From: Larix sibirica
Lineage: Eukaryota > Streptophyta > Pinopsida > Pinales > Pinaceae
Direction: 5' to 3'
DNA length: 16,285 bases
NCBI GenBank assembly: GCA_004151065.3
Contig: NWUY0300008609.1
Span: 83,567 to 99,851, forward strand
Part shown: positions 10,425-16,285 of the stretch, piece after piece
Position numbering within the stretch: the stretch's first letter is position 1
How the letters are laid out: every line of letters starts with the position of its first letter
Translations under genes and position numbers: made by a program
Notes under the pieces: generated by a model
Seen by the model: only the letters and a program-made list of their open reading frames with translations
The model's database searches: none
What the model was told of the DNA's origin: nothing

Positions 10425-10507
10425 CTTATCATCAACATAGATCACATTAACAAATCATTATCAAATAATCAATATCATCAAATCAATGTCAAATCAACAT
10501 CAACCAA
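10425..10507. repeat. Third ATC/ATCAA-rich segment
   Basis: Same orientation and composition as 3640-4115 and 9343-9408, with runs such as AATCAATATCATCAAATC. The open frame 10359-10589 crosses it and is a low-complexity artefact. Confidence 0.5.
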
Positions 10508-11074
10508 GAAAAAATTTAAGAACAACCTCCCTCCAAAAAAATATACCAAATTTATGTTTAATAAATGGGTGAATTCTCATGATATATAGGAAAATTTGAA
10601 GTCTATTTTATCAAGAATATAAATGTATATGTAATTGTTTGGTAAAGCTTTCGCTAAATTATAAAATATAGTAAATTCTTAGCGAATCTTTCTCTAAATT
10701 CACTAAATTATAAAATATTTTGAAGTGGTAAAAAATAAAACCATATGTAATAATAGGAAAATAATTTCATTAAACTATAATATACTCATTATCCATGTTT
10801 GGATAAAGAAACATAATTTCCCCTTCCTCCAAACAATGTTGCAAGCATGAAGGGTTGCATTTCCTAGGGTTCTTATTGTACACTATTCCAAATCCATCTA
10901 TTAGTTTTGATCATCTTTCACGGCAAAGTTCCTATGTGTGATGATCCTAATATTAACTTCTCTCTAGGTCAAAAGGGATTAATTTTCTCTCTCCCATTAA
11001 TAGAAAAAGATGTTCATTAGGTACATATATTAGTTAGACCGAGCCCTCATTCTTCCCCAAAAACTGTAAAAATG
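10508..11074. other. No gene recognised
   Basis: AT-rich sequence. It holds a small inverted repeat, TTCGCTAA (10650-10657) with TTAGCGAA (10679-10686), and two copies of CTAAATTATAAAATAT nearby, which are features of local slippage. No coding signal was seen. Confidence 0.4.
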
Positions 11075-11534
11075 TCCTAAGGACCTAGCAAAAGACATTT
11101 TTTTGCACCCTATTTCCCCAAAAGGGAATATTGAACAAGCCACTCTGAGTGATTGTAGATTATTTTAAAATAAAAGAGACATGAAGAGTAAAACAAATGA
11201 CTTGTTGCCACATTTTACCCACAATGGTGATTCATCTCGTAAGAGTTGTGACTAAAAATCTCATATCTAAAGTTCGATTTCAATTTATGTAGAATCTAGT
11301 CCTGGTGAGCCTTCAAGGATACATCAATTCCAAAAGGGATACGCAAAATCCAATTATGTGCACTAGCTAGATAATGTTTTTAGTTTTCACTAATGCAAGT
11401 TAGCATATATTACATTAACATCCTTGACTTCTTCACTCAAAGGTGTTTGGGAAATAAATCCAAATAGTGTGTGGTGGTAGGACATTGGTGGCCATTCCTC
11501 TAACCTACTAAAATTTACTATGATGATTTAAGTG
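11075..11534. repeat. 460-bp direct duplication, left copy
   Basis: This copy matches 11536-11995 over its full 460 bases. By eye only two bases differ: T at 11455 against G at 11916, and G at 11471 against A at 11932. The two copies are separated by one undetermined base. The copy itself holds no recognised gene. Confidence 0.9.
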
Positions 11535-11535
11535 N
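11535..11535. other. Single N: assembly join
   Basis: The only ambiguous base in the window falls exactly between the two 460-bp copies. Some scaffolding programs place one N where a gap estimate is zero or negative. The natural reading is that two overlapping contigs were abutted instead of merged. Confidence 0.85.
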
Positions 11536-11995
11536 TCCTAAGGACCTAGCAAAAGACATTTTTTTGCACCCTATTTCCCCAAAAGGGAATATTGAACAAG
11601 CCACTCTGAGTGATTGTAGATTATTTTAAAATAAAAGAGACATGAAGAGTAAAACAAATGACTTGTTGCCACATTTTACCCACAATGGTGATTCATCTCG
11701 TAAGAGTTGTGACTAAAAATCTCATATCTAAAGTTCGATTTCAATTTATGTAGAATCTAGTCCTGGTGAGCCTTCAAGGATACATCAATTCCAAAAGGGA
11801 TACGCAAAATCCAATTATGTGCACTAGCTAGATAATGTTTTTAGTTTTCACTAATGCAAGTTAGCATATATTACATTAACATCCTTGACTTCTTCACTCA
11901 AAGGTGTTTGGGAAAGAAATCCAAATAGTGTATGGTGGTAGGACATTGGTGGCCATTCCTCTAACCTACTAAAATTTACTATGATGATTTAAGTG
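11536..11995. repeat. 460-bp direct duplication, right copy
   Basis: Right copy of the duplication around the N. The match ends exactly where the left copy ends (AAGTG) and the sequence then becomes unique, as expected for the overlap of two contig ends. The two mismatches could be allelic or sequencing differences. Confidence 0.9.
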
Positions 11996-12440
11996 AAAAT
12001 AGTTGTTCTCTCCATTGTGAGTGTTCTTAGAGTGTGTTCAAAAGCATGAAGTGCAATAAGTTGACTTAAAAATGGATGAACTATTTATGTTTAATCATTC
12101 CAATCTTCATTTCTAAAACAAAGCTATTAGAAATAAACAAAGCTATTACTTCCATAGTTTTCAATAAAAACAATTTGATATTATATCAAAATTTCAAGAA
12201 AAATTATTCAACATTCATAAATGAAAGACCTCAACTAATTAAATGGAGTACTTGAGACAATAGCATAATCAAACCTTGAAAGATGATAATCAAGTTCCAA
12301 AACCTGAATGTGGTTTTAATTCTATTAGTTTTATGTTAATGTTATGTAACCATCTTACATCATAGATGTCATATGTACTTATAGATGTAACATATATTTT
12401 ATAGTTAAACTATCTAATAAGTAATTAGCATTTGTAATAT
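11996..12440. other. No gene recognised
   Basis: AT-rich sequence without open frames or recognisable repeats. Confidence 0.4.
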
Positions 12441-12630
12441 CATTTATGTGATTGCAGTTTGCAATCTAAATGGTGTATTTGTCATTGAATGAAATTATCT
12501 ATAATTATTTTTATTAATAATTTGAATATAATATGTGTTTACATGATTGCAGTTTGCAAGCTAAATGGTGTATTTGTCATTGAATAAAATTATCTATAAT
12601 TATTTTTATTAATAATTTGAATATAATATG
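12441..12630. repeat. Tandem duplication, 95-bp period, two copies
   Basis: The unit beginning TGATTGCAGTTTGCA and ending GAATATAATATG occurs at 12449-12535 and again at 12544-12630, an offset of 95. There are two substitutions in the 87-bp core, and a few more in the short linker before it. No flanking inverted repeats were seen, so it looks like a local slippage or unequal-exchange event. Confidence 0.85.
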
Positions 12631-13931
12631 GAGTTTTGTTTTTTTAGATTTTGCCAAGGATTTTGAGTAATTAGTTTACTCTTAAAATTTGACTTGTATT
12701 ATTTTAGATCCAATATGCTATAATTAATTAGCAAATTACATGTTTATTCTTTCATAAAATAATGATGGAATAAAAAGCACCATTTATCTATGCACTGCAA
12801 ATCTGCGTTTATCACATGCTAAACTCAAAATGAATATGCATATTTTCATTTATTTTTTCTTAAGGACTCTACTTCAACCATTTAAATCATGTCATATTTC
12901 AATATCCCATGTGACTATATGTATCTATAGGGACAAATGCTATGTGTATCCTTTACACCCATAATTCATAAGTTTTAGAATTTGGCCTTCAAATTTCAAG
13001 GATTTAAACAAAAAGTCAAAAGTCAAGTCCTTGATTGAAATGTGGCAAAGAAAGAGTTATAATGAGAAACGGTCTAAACAAGACTACAATGTCAATTAAG
13101 AATTCTGAACTTTTAAGTTTCTTGGTAAAATATTAAAGAGCTCAATGTGATAGGAATTCCTTTTGTATATTAGTGAATGTAAACTCTCTTAGTTTTCGTG
13201 CATCTATTTTGGCTAAGATAGTTTGAAACCAAATACCTAGAGGCATCCTTAAAACTATGGCAAAACCTAGCATTCATTCTATCCATTTAAACTTATCCAT
13301 CCTCATTTTACTTGATCAGTTGGGCATATTTTATCTTAATCCTTAATTAGAGATATGTTTATCCGGACCACATTTATATTTTTATTTGACTAAGAACGTT
13401 GCTTGAAATTTGATGATGACAGGTTCTCTTTAAGGACATCCTCCTCTAGTCCAACACGAGTATGTGATGAAAATTTTGGGTGTTGGTAAGATTTTCCTTA
13501 GATTTTCCATGAGTCCTTTTCATTTTGGATTTTCAATAAAATACTAATTTCTTTGTGTATGATTGATCCATCTATATATATATTGCATCTATGAGCATGA
13601 GTTGTTTATCAAGTTTCTATTATGGGGAATCTTGTCTCAATAAACCATTTCAAATGTGAAAAGTTAAAATGTCGAAATTGGCAAAGGTGAGAACTATCAA
13701 GTTGTTCTAGATTTTTATTACTAGTTACATGGTAGTTCATTCTTATTTGTTCTTACAAAATAATGTTTCTTAGTTCCTCAAACAATAGAGCATTTCCAAT
13801 CTTACTGTTAAACTTACAAATCCTTAATAGGCATTACAAAGACTGATAAGGGAATTCACAACTCACGTTTTGTTTACTATTTATCTTCAACATTTCTCTA
13901 ATGAATTCTAGTTTATATTTTATGTCCAAAT
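12631..13931. other. No gene recognised
   Basis: AT-rich sequence of 1.3 kb with stops in all frames. A short TA run lies near 13573-13584. It forms the outer flank of the minus-strand LTR, so it is probably the insertion site of that element. Confidence 0.4.
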
Positions 13932-14130
13932 TGACAAACATTAAATGAACAAGAAGACCAAAAATACCCAGAAAGAATATGGCAAAAAGAGGGAAAAATC
14001 TCAAGCAACTTTATTATTCACAAGAACATAACGTAAATACAATGTTTATAAGTAACTACCTTCAACAATCAAGTAATGGTGAGGTTGTTAATCTAATTAG
14101 GAATTTATGATTAGAGCTAGGTTTCTAACA
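13932..14130 (-). mobile_element. Short Copia-style 3' LTR, minus strand
   Basis: Read on the minus strand, the LTR starts TGTTAGAAACC at 14130, directly after the polypurine tract AAGGGGGGAT. Inside are a TATA motif (TATAAAC, 14050-14044) and, about 30 bases on, an AATAAA signal (14015-14010), in the order U3-R-U5. The outer end is not fixed: CA dinucleotides at 13946-13947 or 13932-13933 would give an LTR of about 185-199 bases. The 5' LTR would lie right of the window, so no paired copy or target duplication can be checked. The Copia assignment rests only on the TGTTAG start, the short length and the purine tract. Confidence 0.55.
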
Positions 14131-14140
14131 ATCCCCCCTT
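14131..14140 (-). other. Polypurine tract of the minus-strand element
   Basis: Minus strand AAGGGGGGAT immediately precedes the TG of the LTR. In LTR retrotransposons this tract primes plus-strand DNA synthesis. It fixes both the orientation and the inner LTR boundary. Confidence 0.6.
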
Positions 14141-14559
14141 AATCATAAGTTTGTACAAAAGTACCATCTAGCAACAAAATCTAGTGCAAGAGCTGATATC
14201 ATACATCCATGTCTTCAACCTATAACCCATGGTTTGAAACCTCATGGATGTCGATGGAGATTCACCTGAAAATGCATCAAATGGATGTCAAAACCAAATG
14301 ATAACTTGTAGATGTTCATTGAAGTGAAACCAAAAACCGATGAGAGTAGAAACCCCTGAAGAGAATTGAGTTGGATTCAAAGTCCAACACATCTCATAAC
14401 CTAAAAATGGCTAGCAAATATAAATGTACCAAGCAAAGATGCAAGATCTAAGGATCACCCCTCTAAGTGAACAAATAAGTTCACAAAAAAATCTAAAAAA
14501 CGATACATAAAAAAACTGCTAAAAAATAGCTGACAGAAAAAAGTGACAAAAAGGCATCT
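14141..14559 (-). other. Non-coding 3' internal region of the minus-strand element
   Basis: Sequence between the polypurine tract and the 37-bp tandem repeat. Stops interrupt all minus-strand frames and no RNase H or integrase motif was seen, although in an autonomous Copia element RNase H would be expected close to this point. Confidence 0.4.
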
Positions 14560-14669
14560 AAAACCTATATCCATATCATCCAAAAAACATGTATACAAAA
14601 CCTGTATCCATATCATCCTAAAAACTTGTATCCAAAACCTATATCCATATCATCTTGAAACCATAATCC
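14560..14669. repeat. Tandem repeat, 3 x 37 bp
   Basis: Three imperfect copies at 14560-14596, 14597-14633 and 14634-14669 (37, 37, 36 bases), each starting AAAACCT and containing TATCCATATCATC. The core ATCCATATCATCC recurs at about 15261 in the decayed coding region, so the array may derive from the same element. Confidence 0.85.
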
Positions 14670-15062
14670 ATCCTCAATCATGATAACCTGTAAACAATTC
14701 TCAAAAGTGAACTTTGAAACTTGAAGTCAACAACCGCATCAATGTTCCCAGTGTCAACTGAAAGGTGAGGAGTCTAAATCATCTGATATACCCCCCCTGA
14801 AAGTGGAAAGGGATAATCAAATTGTCTTTGAGCAGAATCTGAAGACTCGATATTCAACTCAAAAGACTATAGAAAAAAGTGTGGGCCTGGGTCATGCCCT
14901 ATATTATCAAATCCTAAATCAAAACACTCATGTCCATCTACGGTAGTAATATCTCCAATAAAACATGTTTTTACATGTGTATGGATCCGACTATAAGATT
15001 GTTCTAACAACTTGGATTCCAATAACCAACCAAGTATTCATCCATCTGAAATGTACTTGTTT
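14670..15062 (-). other. Non-coding part of the minus-strand element; second G-rich tract
   Basis: No coding frame. A C7 run at 14791-14797 gives TCAGGGGGGGTATATC on the minus strand, similar to a polypurine tract but not followed by a recognisable LTR start. Confidence 0.35.
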
Positions 15063-15892
15063 TCATTGTTTCTTCTTCTTCTGCTGACACCTATTTGAGA
15101 AGTGATTTGTCTTCCCACAAAAACTGCATGGGTGAAGATAAAAAAAACTTGACTCATCATGGCCAAATCGATGATAGTGTTGGCACTGTTCAGGCTTGTC
15201 GTTAAACAAATCATCATGATCATCCTCTATACCTGTATCATCATCCTCTACATGTTCCTAATCCATATCATCCTGTACTTTTCCATAGCATCATGTACAT
15301 GTTCCATATCATCGGCATCAAACAGAAATCCACCACTCACAAACTTGAGTGGTTTTCTATAATTAGGAATATAAAAAAGACCATCATCATCATTTTCATA
15401 TCTTATGCCATATTTATTTCGTTTAAACTCCACTTGTCCCCAAGGTCGAACAAAATTATGTTGATGCTTATGTTGATCCTTCAATTCATCCACTTTATCC
15501 GCTTTGGTGTCAGTGTCATTAGTCAAAACTATATTGAATTGGTGCTCACAATCAACAGGTACATGTTTATTGTTTGATTCCTTAGTGAAAATATTTTCAT
15601 CATTTTCATCTAATTTACTATCAAACAATGGATTATTCTGAAAGAGAATGAAATCAGGCTTTTGAACAAGACTTAATTCATCTGTTAACAAGTTATTTTG
15701 AACTTTTAGCATGTCCATCTCTCTGTGTGTGACTTGAATACAAGTACTGACATAATTGCTCCTTTGTTCAGTGAAACTGTGGGTTTTGGAGTTGTGTCGA
15801 TTAATGTATGGAGCAAATGAAACATATCTTCAATGTGAGCAATTCTATTAATGATATGTACAATTTCGAGTTGCTTAAGCTTGTGTACTTTT
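15063..15892 (-). pseudogene. Decayed gag-like frame with CCHC zinc knuckle
   Basis: Three successive minus-strand frames make one plausible protein. From 15891 the first reads KLKQLEIVHIINRIAHIEDM, helical in character. A shift near 15720 leads to the open frame 15718-15248 (156 codons), acidic at first, then VEFKRNKYGIRYENDDDGLF and IPNYRKPLKFVSGGFL, then Asp-rich. A shift near 15270 leads to a third frame with EDDDTGIEDDHDD and CSFCGKTNHFSNRC (15128-15087), a perfect C-X2-C-X4-H-X4-C zinc knuckle followed by a Lys run and TGA at 15065-15063. CCHC knuckles bind nucleic acid in retroelement Gag. The KYGIxYE segment recalls the G-patch-like stretch of some plant Ty3 polyproteins, but this is tentative. 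The ATG at 15718 need not be the true start. The frame lies upstream of the minus-strand 3' LTR, with no pol between. Confidence 0.6.
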
Positions 15893-16009
15893 AATTGTGG
15901 CTTTTGAAAAAATGAGAATACTTAAGTGTGATTAAAAAAAAAAGCCAAAAAACAACTAATCACAACAACACTGTACACAATTCCTAATACCCCTATTCAA
16001 TTCCAGGCA

Positions 16010-16071
16010 GGTTTAGGATACAATATGAAAACTTCAATTAGGTTTAGGATACAATACGAAAACTTCAATTG
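16010..16071. repeat. Tandem duplication, 2 x 31 bp
   Basis: Two copies at 16010-16040 and 16041-16071, each beginning GGTTTAGGATACAATA and ending ACTTCAATT plus one base. They differ at an internal T/C and at the final base. Confidence 0.85.
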
Positions 16072-16190
16072 TATTAAGCAAAAAGATACAAGACTCCTTA
16101 TAACTCCCAAAACACCCCATCAACAACAAACCTCCCGCGGATGTATTCAACAATGCACATGAACTTCCACCAACACGAACGAGATGGTCT

Positions 16191-16265
16191 CAAATATTGA
16201 CTAAGTGTCCCAAATATTGATTAAAGTGTCTCATGTTTCTTTGAAACTCGTGTTTCTTTGAAACC
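16191..16265. repeat. Two adjacent short tandem duplications
   Basis: CAAATATTGACTAAGTGTCC (16191-16210) is followed by an imperfect second copy (16211-16230). TGTTTCTTTGAAAC occurs at 16234 and again at 16251. The two pairs sit side by side at the window edge. Confidence 0.7.
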
Positions 16266-16285
16266 CTTACACTCTTTGGGATGAG

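Larger units (their letters stand above)
15893..16285. other. Right edge: no gene recognised, several short repeats
   Basis: Leader or intergenic sequence to the right of (upstream on the minus strand of) the gag-like frame. It holds the short repeats listed separately and no open frame. The 5' LTR of the minus-strand element, if present, would lie here or beyond. I could not match this sequence to the LTR at 13932-14130. Confidence 0.4.

Noticed and set aside
12355-12390. Short inverted repeat TTACATC/GATGTAA as a MITE end
   Set aside because: Seven-base arms with no target duplication are expected by chance in AT-rich DNA.
15038-15577. Overlapping open frames opposite or beside the gag-like region (15038-15223 minus, 15159-15362 plus, 15293-15577 plus)
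   Set aside because: The zinc-knuckle frame and the 15248-15718 minus frame explain this stretch better.

Overview
The window looks like intergenic DNA from a large, repeat-rich seed-plant genome, most likely a conifer. The basis is the AT-rich composition, the lack of any intact gene in 16 kb, layers of decayed retroelement coding sequence, and a GIY-YIG fragment of Penelope type. Among seed plants, Penelope-like elements are known mainly from conifers (the Dryad clade). This assignment is inference; no host gene or RNA gene confirms it. No intact protein-coding gene was found.

Layout, left to right. Bases ~40-418 hold the 3' end of a Penelope-like retroelement on the + strand: a GIY-YIG endonuclease and its conserved C-terminal tail, split by a frameshift. 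Bases 420-3640 hold nothing recognisable. Bases 3640-4115 are a G-poor, degenerate ATC/ATCAA-rich simple sequence, with relatives at 9343-9408 and 10425-10507. Bases 5528-8599 are the ghost of one long + strand gene of about 1,020 codons, with an N-terminal globular part and a C-terminal coiled coil. It has more than 20 premature stops, mostly where Gln codons would fit, plus several frameshifts. A TATA box lies upstream; a purine tract and AATAAA lie downstream.

An exact 460-bp direct duplication (11075-11534 and 11536-11995) is separated by a single N and is almost certainly an assembly artefact. A 95-bp tandem duplication follows at 12441-12630. The right end (about 13932-16285) is the 3' part of a minus-strand LTR retrotransposon: a short Copia-style LTR with polypurine tract at ~14130, then a non-coding stretch with a 3x37-bp tandem repeat, then a decayed gag-like frame ending in a CCHC zinc knuckle (15063-15892). 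No reverse transcriptase, integrase or protease is seen between the gag-like frame and the LTR, which suggests a gag-only or deleted element.

Nothing here works together as a living pathway. The window is a record of independent element insertions decaying by C-to-T change and small indels. I found no convincing new functional system. The most informative items are the Penelope relic, the large unidentified ghost ORF with its stop-codon spectrum, and the likely gag-only LTR element.
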